This document shows, in pieces, positions 8,499 through 16,165 of a stretch of DNA of 64,000 nt; the stretch's first letter is position 1, and each line of letters opens with the position of its first letter. The stretch covers positions 40,403 to 104,402 of the forward strand of contig NZ_WPNZ01000034.1 in assembly GCF_009755605.1 (NCBI RefSeq), given 5' to 3'. The DNA is from Streptomyces typhae. GTDB lineage: Bacteria > Actinomycetota > Actinomycetes > Streptomycetales > Streptomycetaceae. The position numbers were made by a program, and so were the translations under genes. Below the pieces are notes generated by a model. It saw nothing but the letters and a program-made list of their open reading frames with translations. It did no database searches and was not told the origin of the DNA.

Positions 8499-10297
8499 GT
8501 GTGCACCTTCCGTCCGGCCTCGGCCTCGGTCTCGTTCCACGCCGCGTCCAGGTCGTCGCGGCTCTCGGTGTCGTCCTGCGAGGCGCGGATGAGTTCCGCG
8601 GTGTACGGGTCGGCGGGCGCGGCGAAGATCCGCTCGACGGTGCCGGACTCGATGATGCGGCCGTCCTTCATGACCGCGACCCGGTCGCAGATGTCGGCGA
8701 CCACGCCGAAGTTGTGGGTGACGATGACGAGCGCCATCCGGTACTCCTGCTGTAGTTCACGCAGCAGTTCGAGCACCTCGGCCTGGACCGTGACGTCCAG
8801 CGCCGTGGTGGGCTCGTCAGCGACAAGCAGGTCCGGTTTGCCCGCGACCGCGCCGGCGATGAGGACTCGCTGCGCCATGCCGCCGGAGACCTGGTGCGGG
8901 TAGGAGGCCAGCACCCGGTCGGGGTCGGTGATGCCGACCTGGAGGAGTACCTCGCGGGCCCGGTCCCGTGCCTGTGCCTTGGTCAGCCCGTGCACCGCCC
9001 GCAGGGGCTCGACGAGCTGGTGGCCGATGGTGTAGCAGGGGTCGAGGTTGCTCATCGGCTCCTGGGGGACGTAGCCGATCCGGGTGCCGAGCAGGGCGTG
9101 GCGCTTGGCCCGCGGCAGGTCGCCGACCGCCTGGCCGCCGACCCAGATGCCGTCGCAGGTCGCACGGCCGTCCGCCGGGAGCAGGTCGAGGGCGGAGAAC
9201 ATGGTCTGCGACTTGCCCGATCCCGACTCGCCGACGATGCCGAGCACTTCCCCGGGGGCGACGTCGAGGCAGACTCCGCGGACGACCTGCTTGTCGCCGT
9301 GCGCCGTGGCGTAGGCGACGCGGAGGTTCTCGATCCGCAGCACGCTCCGCTCCACGGTGTGGGCCAGCTCGCCGGTCCGCGCGGTCGTCTCGTCGGCCGG
9401 CCGGGCACCGCGCCGGCGCCGGGGTACCGGTTCGGTGCGTACGCTCACCAGGTCGGCGAGGGTGGATCCCATGAACGCGAGCGCGGCGATCGTGACGCCG
9501 AGGGCGACCGAGGGCCACAGCAGGATCAGCGGGTGGGTCCCCATGGTGCGGAACCCGTCGTTCATCATCTGCCCCCAGTCGGGGGTCGACGCGGTGCCCA
9601 CGCCGAGGAACTGCAGGCCGGTCTGCATGCCCATCGCGATGCCCGCGGTGAGCGCGGACTGGATGATGACGGGTGCGCGCACGGCCCGGAACATGTGCGC
9701 GTGCAGGATCCTGGTGTGGGTGAGACCGGCGACGCGGGCCGCGTCGACGTAGGGCTCCTTGCGTACGGCGAGCGCCCTGGAGCGGGAGATGCGGTAGTAG
9801 CCCGGCGCCATGAACGCGCCGACCGTCACCATGAGGACCGTGAAGTCGGCGCCGGTGCCCGCGGCGACGATGAGGAGGACGATCATGCCGGGTACGGACT
9901 GCACACCGTCGCTGATCCACGAGCAGATCCGGTCGGTGATGCCGCCGAAGTATCCGGCGGCCACGCCCGCGGGCACGCCGAGCCCTACGCCCACCAGGCA
10001 GGCCACGGCGGCCCCGTAGACGGTCGTGCGCGCGCCGTACAGGAGCCTGCTGAAGATGTCGCGGCCGGCGGAGTCGCCGCCCATCCAGTGCTCGGAGCTG
10101 GGCGGGGCCTGGGTGAGGCCCAGGTCGACGAGGTTGGGGTCGTGCGGCGCGAGCAGCGGGGCGAAGAGTCCCACGAGGACCACGAAGAGGAACACCGCGA
10201 GGGCGGTCACGCCGAGCGGGCGGCGCAGAAAGCGCGACCAGAGTCGCCGCTGGGCCTGGACGGCGTCCCCCGGAGGGGGGAGTACGGCCTCTGTCAT
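8495..10297 (-). CDS. Fused oligopeptide ABC permease-ATPase (OppC-OppD)
   Basis: The 600-residue protein joins two subunits that are usually separate. Residues 1 to about 280 form a DppC/OppC permease with an N-terminal membrane helix, the HWMGGDSAGRDIFSRLLYG signature and the coupling segment EPYVDAARVAGLT. Residues from about 315 onward form a DppD/OppD ATPase with GESGSGKSQT near residue 356, SGGMAQR and LLVADEPTTALD. The two parts are linked by an Arg-rich segment near residue 290. It overlaps both neighbouring genes by 4 bases (ATGA), so stoichiometry is translationally coupled. Such fusions are known among actinobacteria. Compound class is not fixed by sequence. Confidence 0.92.
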   Translation of the reverse strand: MTEAVLPPPGDAVQAQRRLWSRFLRRPLGVTALAVFLFVVLVGLFAPLLAPHDPNLVDLGLTQAPPSSEHWMGGDSAGRDIFSRLLYGARTTVYGAAVACLVGVGLGVPAGVAAGYFGGITDRICSWISDGVQSVPGMIVLLIVAAGTGADFTVLMVTVGAFMAPGYYRISRSRALAVRKEPYVDAARVAGLTHTRILHAHMFRAVRAPVIIQSALTAGIAMGMQTGLQFLGVGTASTPDWGQMMNDGFRTMGTHPLILLWPSVALGVTIAALAFMGSTLADLVSVRTEPVPRRRRGARPADETTARTGELAHTVERSVLRIENLRVAYATAHGDKQVVRGVCLDVAPGEVLGIVGESGSGKSQTMFSALDLLPADGRATCDGIWVGGQAVGDLPRAKRHALLGTRIGYVPQEPMSNLDPCYTIGHQLVEPLRAVHGLTKAQARDRAREVLLQVGITDPDRVLASYPHQVSGGMAQRVLIAGAVAGKPDLLVADEPTTALDVTVQAEVLELLRELQQEYRMALVIVTHNFGVVADICDRVAVMKDGRIIESGTVERIFAAPADPYTAELIRASQDDTESRDDLDAAWNETEAEAGRKVHT

Positions 10298-11235
10298 GAC
10301 TCACGCACCTTCGGGTTGATCCACCCGAGCACGAGGTCGAGCAGGAAGTTGACGAGGACGACGAAGACGACCGTGACGGCGGTCAGGCCGAGCAGGATGG
10401 GGATGTCGCCGATCTGGGCGGCGGACTGGGTGAGACTGCCGATGCCCGGGAGGTTGAAGATGATCTCCACGACGATCGCGCCGCCGAGCAGTCCGACGAA
10501 CATCACCGCGAGGACGGTGAGCGCGGCGGGCGAGGCGTTGCGCAGCACGTGCGTCGTGACGCGGCGGGAGGAGAGGCCGCGGGCGCGCAGGGTGCGGACG
10601 AAGTCCTGTTTGGTGACCTCCATGAAGCCGTTGCGGAGCTGTTCGGCGATCATCACGATCGCGGCGAGCGCCAAGGCGACCGACGGCAGGGTGATGGAGC
10701 TCAGCCACGCGGAGGGCGACTGGGTCAGGGGCACATAGCCCACCGCGGGGAACCACTTGAGCCGGACCGCGAACGTCATGACGAGCACGAGGCTGACCCA
10801 GAACCCGGGCAGGGCGAACAGGACGACCGAGGCGACCTTGAGGACGCGGGCCAGGATCCCGTCGGGGCGCAGCCCGGTGGCGATGCCGACGGCGAGCCCG
10901 ACGACGGCCGCGAGGAGGGTGGCGGCGAGGACGACGGACAGGGTGACCGGGACGCGCAGGGCGATCTGGTCCGAGACGGGCTGGAAGTTGCGCCACGACG
11001 TGCCGAAGTCGCCGCGGACCGCGTGCGAGAACCAGTCCCAGAACTGGGTGATGAGCGGGCGGTCCAGGCCGAGCTGCTCGTGCAGTGCGGCCCGCTGGTC
11101 CGGGGTGGCGTTGTTTCCGAGCAGGCCGGCGGTGGGGTCGCCGATGGCCAGGTGGGCCAGGAAGAAGGTGGCGGAGGTGACGACGAGCAGGAGGACGACT
11201 CCTGACAGCAGTCGCCGAATCGTGAATCTGATCAT
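10294..11235 (-). CDS. Oligopeptide-type ABC permease, OppB/DppB
   Basis: The 313-residue integral membrane protein starts MIRFTIRRLLSGVVLLLVVTSATFFL, a typical DppB first helix, followed by about five more membrane segments. The coupling motif TKQDFVRTLRARGLSSRRV lies in the second half. ATG at 11235 is preceded by GAGGGG; the frame remains open much further upstream but only as a shadow of the binding-protein gene. It ends in an ATGA overlap with the OppC-OppD fusion and follows the binding-protein gene by 62 bases. Confidence 0.92.
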   Translation of the reverse strand: MIRFTIRRLLSGVVLLLVVTSATFFLAHLAIGDPTAGLLGNNATPDQRAALHEQLGLDRPLITQFWDWFSHAVRGDFGTSWRNFQPVSDQIALRVPVTLSVVLAATLLAAVVGLAVGIATGLRPDGILARVLKVASVVLFALPGFWVSLVLVMTFAVRLKWFPAVGYVPLTQSPSAWLSSITLPSVALALAAIVMIAEQLRNGFMEVTKQDFVRTLRARGLSSRRVTTHVLRNASPAALTVLAVMFVGLLGGAIVVEIIFNLPGIGSLTQSAAQIGDIPILLGLTAVTVVFVVLVNFLLDLVLGWINPKVRES

Positions 11236-11297
11236 GTAGGGACCCCTCTGAAGGCGGGGGCCGCCCGTGGACCGGGCGGGCCCCGCCGGAACAGGAA

Positions 11298-12809
11298 CTA
11301 GCCGCGCTGGACGAACCGCAGGGTGGGGAACATCATCCCGGTGATCGGCGTGACCTTGATGCCCTTGTTGCTGAAGTAGGTGTTGTTCGCCTGGTACCAG
11401 ACGTCCTGCCAGGCCTGGTCGGTGATCTCCTCGTTGAGCTCGCGGATCAGGGGGAGCTGCGCCTCGCCCGTCGCCGCCTCGACCTTGCCGACGAGGTCGT
11501 GGACCTTGGGGAAGTCCTTGGTCGAGGGGTTCGGGTTGAACCACTGCTGGGAGGTGATCCGGCCGTCGACCGAGGCCGCCGCGTTGGAGTCGAGGGCCAG
11601 GACCGCCACGAACATGGGGAAGGTGGCGGCGTTCTTCTGGTAGTCGGCCGGTGACAGGTTCTTCCACTTCACCTTGATGCCGAGCTTGCCGAGGGTCTGC
11701 TGCACGGAGGGCTGCCACGGCTGGAAGATCGACGACATGGGCATCGTCACCTTGAACCCGTCGGGGTAGCCGGCCTCGGCCATGAGCTTCTTGGCCTTGT
11801 CGAGGTCGAACGGGTACCGGCCGTTGAGCGCCTTGTCGTACACCGGGCGGCCCGCGGGGAACATCTGGTTGGTCGCGACCCCGGCGTTCTGGCCCACGGA
11901 CTTGAGCATGGCCGCGCCGTCGAAGGCGTGGTTGATGGCCCGCCGCACCCGGATGTCCCCCAGGGGCTTGAACTGCTTGCCGGTGCGGTCGGTGAACTGG
12001 ATGCCCACCCAGGTCGCGACGTCGGAGGCGACGTTCCAGCCGGCCCCCTTCGCCCGGGGGATGTCCGCAGCGTTGGCGTAGGCGACGTCGAGCTGGCCGG
12101 AGCGCATGGCGTTGAAGCTCGCGGTCGGGTCGGCGATCGGCTGCACGTGCACCGTGCCGAACGGGTAGGTCTTGTCGTCCCAGTGCCCGGACTTCTTGGC
12201 GAAGACGTACTCCGAGCCCGGCGCCGACTTGCCCTTGTCGTAGGTGTACGGGCCCGAGCCGACGGGCTGGGTGGCCAGCGACTTGGTCTTGATCGCGGCG
12301 GGTGAGGCCATCCAGCTGCGCCCCAGCCCCATGTAGTACAGGAGGGCGTCGTCCTTCTTCTTCAGGTGCAGGGAGACGGTGTCCGCGTCCACCTTCTTGA
12401 TGTCGGTGACGTTGGCGTACGTCTGTCCCGACCGGACGCCGGCCTTGAGGTGCTGGAGGTTCTGCACCGCGGCCGCGGCGTCGAAGGGCTGACCGTCGCT
12501 GAACTTCACGCCGGTGCGGAGGTCCAGGGTGAGGGTCAGGCGGTCCGCGGAGTACTTCCAGGCCTTGGCGAGCCCGGGAACGGCCTTGGAGTCCTTGTCG
12601 AGGGAGATCAGCGGGTCGTAGACGGCCGACAGGTAGGGGCCGTCGAAGCCGATGTCGGCCTGGGCCGGGTCCCAGGACGTGATGTCGAGGAGCGTGCCTA
12701 TCTTGATATCGTCGGTGGCGGTGCCGCCGGCGGGGGTGGTCGTGTTCGTACACGCGGCCACGGTGAACGCGGCGACCGCGACAACGGTGGCTCTCCAGAT
12801 TCGCTTCAT
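11298..12809 (-). CDS. Extracellular solute-binding lipoprotein, OppA/DppA family 5
   Basis: ATG at 12809 gives a 503-residue protein with a lipoprotein signal peptide: MKRIWRATVVAVAAFTVAAC, where Cys20 should be lipidated. The mature part has the family 5 binding-protein core, including ITSWDPAQ, LAKAWKYSADRLTLTLDLRTGVKFSDGQPFDA and QPVGSGPYTYDK. It would capture an oligopeptide-like or other bulky substrate outside the cell and hand it to the OppB/OppCD/OppF complex. It heads the importer operon. A TNGTNNACNA-type site lies about 150 bases upstream, which links import to the catabolic regulon. Confidence 0.92.
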   Translation of the reverse strand: MKRIWRATVVAVAAFTVAACTNTTTPAGGTATDDIKIGTLLDITSWDPAQADIGFDGPYLSAVYDPLISLDKDSKAVPGLAKAWKYSADRLTLTLDLRTGVKFSDGQPFDAAAAVQNLQHLKAGVRSGQTYANVTDIKKVDADTVSLHLKKKDDALLYYMGLGRSWMASPAAIKTKSLATQPVGSGPYTYDKGKSAPGSEYVFAKKSGHWDDKTYPFGTVHVQPIADPTASFNAMRSGQLDVAYANAADIPRAKGAGWNVASDVATWVGIQFTDRTGKQFKPLGDIRVRRAINHAFDGAAMLKSVGQNAGVATNQMFPAGRPVYDKALNGRYPFDLDKAKKLMAEAGYPDGFKVTMPMSSIFQPWQPSVQQTLGKLGIKVKWKNLSPADYQKNAATFPMFVAVLALDSNAAASVDGRITSQQWFNPNPSTKDFPKVHDLVGKVEAATGEAQLPLIRELNEEITDQAWQDVWYQANNTYFSNKGIKVTPITGMMFPTLRFVQRG

Positions 12810-12960
12810 GGAGTCTTCTCTCGCGTAAGAGGGGCGCTGGTGCCGGATCGATCCGGGAGAGGAACCGCCCGACCTCTCGCCGTCACAGCGCGCGGCGCAC
12901 AGATTGAGAGTGGGTGTGCGGGGGTGTTTGCCTGCCCGCCGCCTCACGTGTCGTGGCCGT

Positions 12961-12970
12961 TAGTCTACGG
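12961..12970. promoter_or_regulatory. Candidate GntR-type operator upstream of the importer operon
   Basis: TAGTCTACGG fits the GTNNAC core of FadR-type GntR operators. The surrounding 12 bases, CGTTAGTCTACG at 12958-12969, are the exact reverse complement of a 12-base site at 17616-17627 between two other island genes. Identity over 12 bases at two promoters argues for a shared regulator. Confidence 0.55.
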
Positions 12971-13016
12971 TCGTCGGCAAAAAAGGCAATGGCCCCACCA
13001 CAGCCAATTGGCGAGC

Positions 13017-13061
13017 GATGGGGCCACTGTCAGGACCACGATGGGGCCACTGTCAGGACCA
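13017..13061. repeat. Two 22-bp direct repeats between the methyltransferase and importer operons
   Basis: GATGGGGCCACTGTCAGGAC plus two more bases occurs at 13017-13038 and again at 13040-13061. A diverged partial copy (AATGGCCCCACCACAG) precedes them near 12990. They lie just after the methyltransferase stop and before the importer promoter; they may be regulatory or a remnant minisatellite. Confidence 0.7.
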
Positions 13062-13077
13062 TGGGCCAAAGGCCTGG

Positions 13078-14067
13078 TCAGACCGCTTCGGCGACGACGA
13101 CCCGCGGACTTCCCGGCAGCGCGATCACCTCGCGCCGGCGCCAGCCCGACGCCTCCAGCCATGCCGTGACCTCGGACTCCGGGTAGACCACCGTACCGTC
13201 GATGACGAAGTACTCACCCGCGTGCAGGGCATCGATCGGACGCTGCCGGTCGTCGTCGTCGAGGAGGAAGTCGAGCAGCAGCAGGGTCGCTCCGGGGCGG
13301 GCGGCGGCTCGGGCGGCGGCGAGAATGGCGCGGTTCTGCTCGGCGGTGAAGCGGTGGACGACGTGGTTGACCATGACGAGGTCGTGGTCCCCGCCCGGCT
13401 GGGCGGTGTCGGTCGGCGCGGGATCGATCCGGACCCGGTCCGCGAGACCCGCCGCGCCGAGCGCCTCGGTGACGGACTCGGTGGAGGCCGGGTCGTAGAC
13501 GAAGCGGGCCGACAGCTCGGGGTTGGCCCGCAGCGCGCCGATCGCGAAGTCCGGGGAGAGCCCGCCGAGGTCGAGCAGGTCCCGGTAGGGCCCGAAGTCG
13601 AAGGACCGGGCGAGCATGGCGGCGTGCAGCGCGTTGTAGCGCATGACACCGGCCATGAACGTCTTCCAGCGCTCCTCGTTCATGTCCAGCTCACCGGGCT
13701 TGGTGCTGTCGACGGTGGCGTCGAACTGCAGCCAGTGGCCGTAGCTGATCTCGTTCAGGAAGGCGAGGAAGGGGTGCAGGTCGAGGTCGCCCTCGCCCGT
13801 CAGATGGGCGGCGGCGTCCGGTGCGAGCCGGTAGCGGCCGTCACTGCGCTCGAGGAGGCCGAGGCCGTTCATGGCGTCGGCGAGTATGCGGGCCATCTGC
13901 TCGCTCAGCCCGGTCGCCGAGGCGAGCCCGGCCACGTCGCGCTCCTCTTCGGCGAGGGCGCGGAACACGCCGGTGCGCGCGGCGGCGAAGAGCTGCTTCG
14001 CCCCCATGTAACCGATCGCTATGTCGACGATGCGGTCGGGCGTGGCGGGCGTACTGGGTGCGGTCAT
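13078..14067 (-). CDS. SAM-dependent methyltransferase, O-methyltransferase type
   Basis: ATG at 14067 has a strong AGGAGGACCTC ribosome site and yields 329 residues. Residues 1-100 form a winged-helix dimerisation domain (GLASATGLSEQMARILADAMNGLGLL). Then comes a class I Rossmann methyltransferase with glycine-rich LLDLGGLSPDFAIGAL, VMVNHVVHRF and GATLLLLDFLLDDD. This matches the plant/actinobacterial O-methyltransferase (Methyltransf_2) architecture. It is the second gene of an operon with an aldo/keto reductase, 70 bases apart. In a catabolic island it might methylate a phenolic intermediate or tailor a secreted product; acceptor unknown. Confidence 0.82.
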   Translation of the reverse strand: MTAPSTPATPDRIVDIAIGYMGAKQLFAAARTGVFRALAEEERDVAGLASATGLSEQMARILADAMNGLGLLERSDGRYRLAPDAAAHLTGEGDLDLHPFLAFLNEISYGHWLQFDATVDSTKPGELDMNEERWKTFMAGVMRYNALHAAMLARSFDFGPYRDLLDLGGLSPDFAIGALRANPELSARFVYDPASTESVTEALGAAGLADRVRIDPAPTDTAQPGGDHDLVMVNHVVHRFTAEQNRAILAAARAAARPGATLLLLDFLLDDDDRQRPIDALHAGEYFVIDGTVVYPESEVTAWLEASGWRRREVIALPGSPRVVVAEAV

Positions 14068-14137
14068 GAGGTCCTCCTGAGATGTTGTCGTACGACTGTC
14101 GGGTGCAGCGGCGGGCGTCGGCGCGGGGCCGCCCATG

Positions 14138-15106
14138 TCACCAGGTGCCGTCGGCGGCGACGTCGCGGTCGAGCCACAGGTCCGCCACCGCCTGGCGCAG
14201 GGCCGGGGCCCCCACCCGTTCGAGGAGCGCGATGGCGCCCACGTTGTCCTCGAGCTGCGCCTGCTTGGAGACTCCGACCAGCACGTTCGCGGTCGCGGGG
14301 TTGGCCAGGCAGAAGGCGATGCCCAGCTGTGCCGGGGACGCGTCGAAGGCGTCGGCGAGACGGCGCACCTCGCCGTAGGACTCGGCGACCCGCTCGCGGA
14401 TACCTCCCACGTCGGCGCCGATCTTGCGGTCCGGGCGCAGGTTGCCGACCAGGATGCCGCCCTCGAAGACGTCGGACGCCTGCAGGGCGAGTTCCCCGGC
14501 CTCGAACAGCGGGGCGTAGTAGCGTCCCTCGGCCATCGACCTGCGGACCAGACCGTACTTGAGCTGGGCGAACGAGGGCGGCACCAGACCGCGCTCACGT
14601 GCGATGTCGAGCGCCGCCCGCAGATCGGGGTAGCGCCAGTTGTTCACGCCCCAGGTGGTGAACCGGCCCGCGTCGATCTGCTCGGCGACGTCGGCGACGA
14701 CCCGCTCGACGTCGAGATCACCGAAGTAGTCACCGACGACGACCATGTCGGCCCGCTCGACGCCGACACGCTCCAGTGACGTCTTCATCTGCTGGGTGAA
14801 GCCGGTGCCGGGATAGTCCCAGAGCCAGAGCTTGCCGCAGAACTGCCAGTCGGCGCGTGCGAGACCTGCCTCCCGTACGGCGCGGCCGAAGATCAGGTCG
14901 GTGCGGGCGTTCTCCGCGTGTGGGCCCATGTTGTAGTGCGCGACGTCGAAGAAGGCACAGCCGAGCTCGGCGGCCCGTGCGACCAGTGACACCGCGTCGT
15001 CGAAATCCATCCGGTCCCAGGTGTTCCAGGACCCCAGGGAAAGGACCGGTACGTCGGGGCCATCGGGCCCCAACCCGCGTCGGGGAAAGGACTGTTCAGC
15101 GCTCAA
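14138..15106 (-). CDS. Aldo/keto reductase-fold protein, atypical active site (paralogue 1)
   Basis: The 322-residue protein reads from a TTG start at 15106 next to GGGAGGAG; no ATG or GTG would keep the first strand. The TIM-barrel signature is clear: VLSLGSWNTWDRMDF, CAFFDVAHYN, CGKLWLW and TTWGVNNW. The expected aldo/keto reductase Asp, Tyr and Lys are present, but the position where the catalytic His usually stands (LxxxH at the end of the fourth strand) reads MVVVGDYFGD. Its close paralogue at 18819 has the same loss. The reaction may therefore differ from ordinary carbonyl reduction. It is the first gene of a leftward operon, divergent from the SDR gene. Confidence 0.8.
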   Translation of the reverse strand: MSAEQSFPRRGLGPDGPDVPVLSLGSWNTWDRMDFDDAVSLVARAAELGCAFFDVAHYNMGPHAENARTDLIFGRAVREAGLARADWQFCGKLWLWDYPGTGFTQQMKTSLERVGVERADMVVVGDYFGDLDVERVVADVAEQIDAGRFTTWGVNNWRYPDLRAALDIARERGLVPPSFAQLKYGLVRRSMAEGRYYAPLFEAGELALQASDVFEGGILVGNLRPDRKIGADVGGIRERVAESYGEVRRLADAFDASPAQLGIAFCLANPATANVLVGVSKQAQLEDNVGAIALLERVGAPALRQAVADLWLDRDVAADGTW

Positions 15107-15132
15107 AGCTCCTCCCGAAGCCTCGGCCTTTT

Positions 15133-15152
15133 TCGTCTACGCTTGTATACTA
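15133..15152. promoter_or_regulatory. Tandem candidate GntR-type operators, divergent AKR/SDR promoter
   Basis: Two abutting ten-base sites, TCGTCTACGC (15133-15142) and TTGTATACTA (15143-15152), each carry the GTNNAC core with flanking T and A expected of FadR-type operators. They sit midway in the 91-base divergent promoter between the aldo/keto reductase and SDR genes. TATACT within the second site could also be a -10 box for the SDR gene, in which case bound repressor would block it. Confidence 0.6.
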
Positions 15153-15197
15153 TAAAGCGGACGCCGTGACAAAGGTCTCGGCGCGAGGGGAGTAAAG

Positions 15198-15938
15198 ATG
15201 CAGCGCACACGTACCGTGCTCGTCACCGGTGGAGCGGGGGGCATCGGCCGGGGGGTGGCCGCCGCGTTCTCGGCGGCGGGCGACACCGTGGTGATCGCCG
15301 ACCGGGACGCGGAGGGCGTCACGCGGACAGCGAAGGAACTCGGCGTCCACGGCCTGGCCCTCGACATCACCGACACGGCCGCGATCACCCGTGAACTCGA
15401 CGCGCTCCAGGCGGAGTTCGGCCCGGTCGAGGTCCTTGTGAACAACGCGGGCCTGCTCACCGTCCACGGCGCGCTCCTGGACCTGCCCGGCAGCGACCTG
15501 GACACCATCCTGCGCACCAACGTGGTGGGCACGTTCCTGATGACGCAGCACGTGGCCCGCCGGATGGTCGACGCCGGGATCGCCGGGGTGATCGTCAACA
15601 TGTCCTCCATCGGCGGCAGGCAGCCGACCCCGGGCATGGGCGGGTACGAGAGCAGCAAGGCGGCCGTGGACGCGCTCACCCGCTGGGCGGCCATCGAGCT
15701 GGCCGCACACAACATCCGGGTCAACGCCGTGGCGCCAGGACCCGTCCTCACCGAGATGCTGGCCACCGGCATGCCGGAGGGCTCGCCGCAGCGCCGGGCA
15801 TGGGAGGACCGCATCCCCCTCAAGCGCCTGGCCGCGGTGGACGACGTCGCCGCGGCGGCCGTCTTCCTCGCCGGTGAGAGTGCCGCGCACATCACCGGGA
15901 CCAGCCTTCCGGTGGACGGCGGGCAGTTGCTCACCTGA
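15198..15938 (+). CDS. Short-chain dehydrogenase/reductase
   Basis: A classical SDR of 246 residues. TGGAGGIG (10-17) binds the dinucleotide, NNAG is at 82-85, and the catalytic set is Ser136/137, Tyr150 and Lys154 (YESSK). ARG at the nicotinamide loop is replaced by DRDAEG, with Asp at the end of the second strand suggesting NAD preference. ATG at 15198 follows GAGGGGAG. It is transcribed alone and ends before a strong terminator pair. Probable role: alcohol/ketone interconversion on a pathway intermediate. Confidence 0.9.
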   Translation: MQRTRTVLVTGGAGGIGRGVAAAFSAAGDTVVIADRDAEGVTRTAKELGVHGLALDITDTAAITRELDALQAEFGPVEVLVNNAGLLTVHGALLDLPGSDLDTILRTNVVGTFLMTQHVARRMVDAGIAGVIVNMSSIGGRQPTPGMGGYESSKAAVDALTRWAAIELAAHNIRVNAVAPGPVLTEMLATGMPEGSPQRRAWEDRIPLKRLAAVDDVAAAAVFLAGESAAHITGTSLPVDGGQLLT

Positions 15939-15952
15939 GCGCTCCGCAGGCC

Positions 15953-15986
15953 GCTTCCGCGGGGCTGCGCGCGGCTCCGCGGAAGC
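15953..15986. terminator. Terminator hairpin after the SDR gene
   Basis: GCTTCCGCGG (15953-15962) pairs perfectly with CCGCGGAAGC (15977-15986) around a 14-base loop, 15 bases past the SDR stop. Confidence 0.7.
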
Positions 15987-16005
15987 CGTGTGCCGCCCTC
16001 GGGCC

Positions 16006-16050
16006 GGTGGGGCTGGTCGCGCAGCTCCCCGCCCCCCTGCGGGGCGCGAT
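16006..16050. repeat. Streptomyces-type dispersed intergenic element
   Basis: GGGCTGGTCGCGCAGCTCCC followed by CGCCCCCCTGCGGGGCGC matches, from memory, a short GC-rich element found many times between genes in Streptomyces chromosomes. Only one clear copy was seen in this window. It can fold locally. Confidence 0.45.
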
Positions 16051-16082
16051 CCCGCAACGGGGGGCGACCACTCGGAACGCGA

Positions 16083-16142
16083 GTGCGGACGGATTCGGGC
16101 CTGCCGGGTGGGATCACCCGGCAGGCCCGAATCCGTCCGCAC
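16083..16142. terminator. Very long perfect hairpin between convergent genes
   Basis: A perfect 28-base-pair stem (16083-16110 with 16115-16142) closes a four-base GGAT loop. It lies between the convergent SDR and amidohydrolase genes and should act in both directions. The stem is unusually long for a terminator. Confidence 0.85.
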
Positions 16143-16165
16143 CGTGCTGTGTCCGAGCGCCTCGA

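Noticed and set aside
10294..12753. 819-codon leftward frame covering the permease and much of the binding-protein gene.
   Set aside because: Only the last 313 codons encode a protein; the rest is an Arg/Pro-rich shadow of the binding-protein gene.
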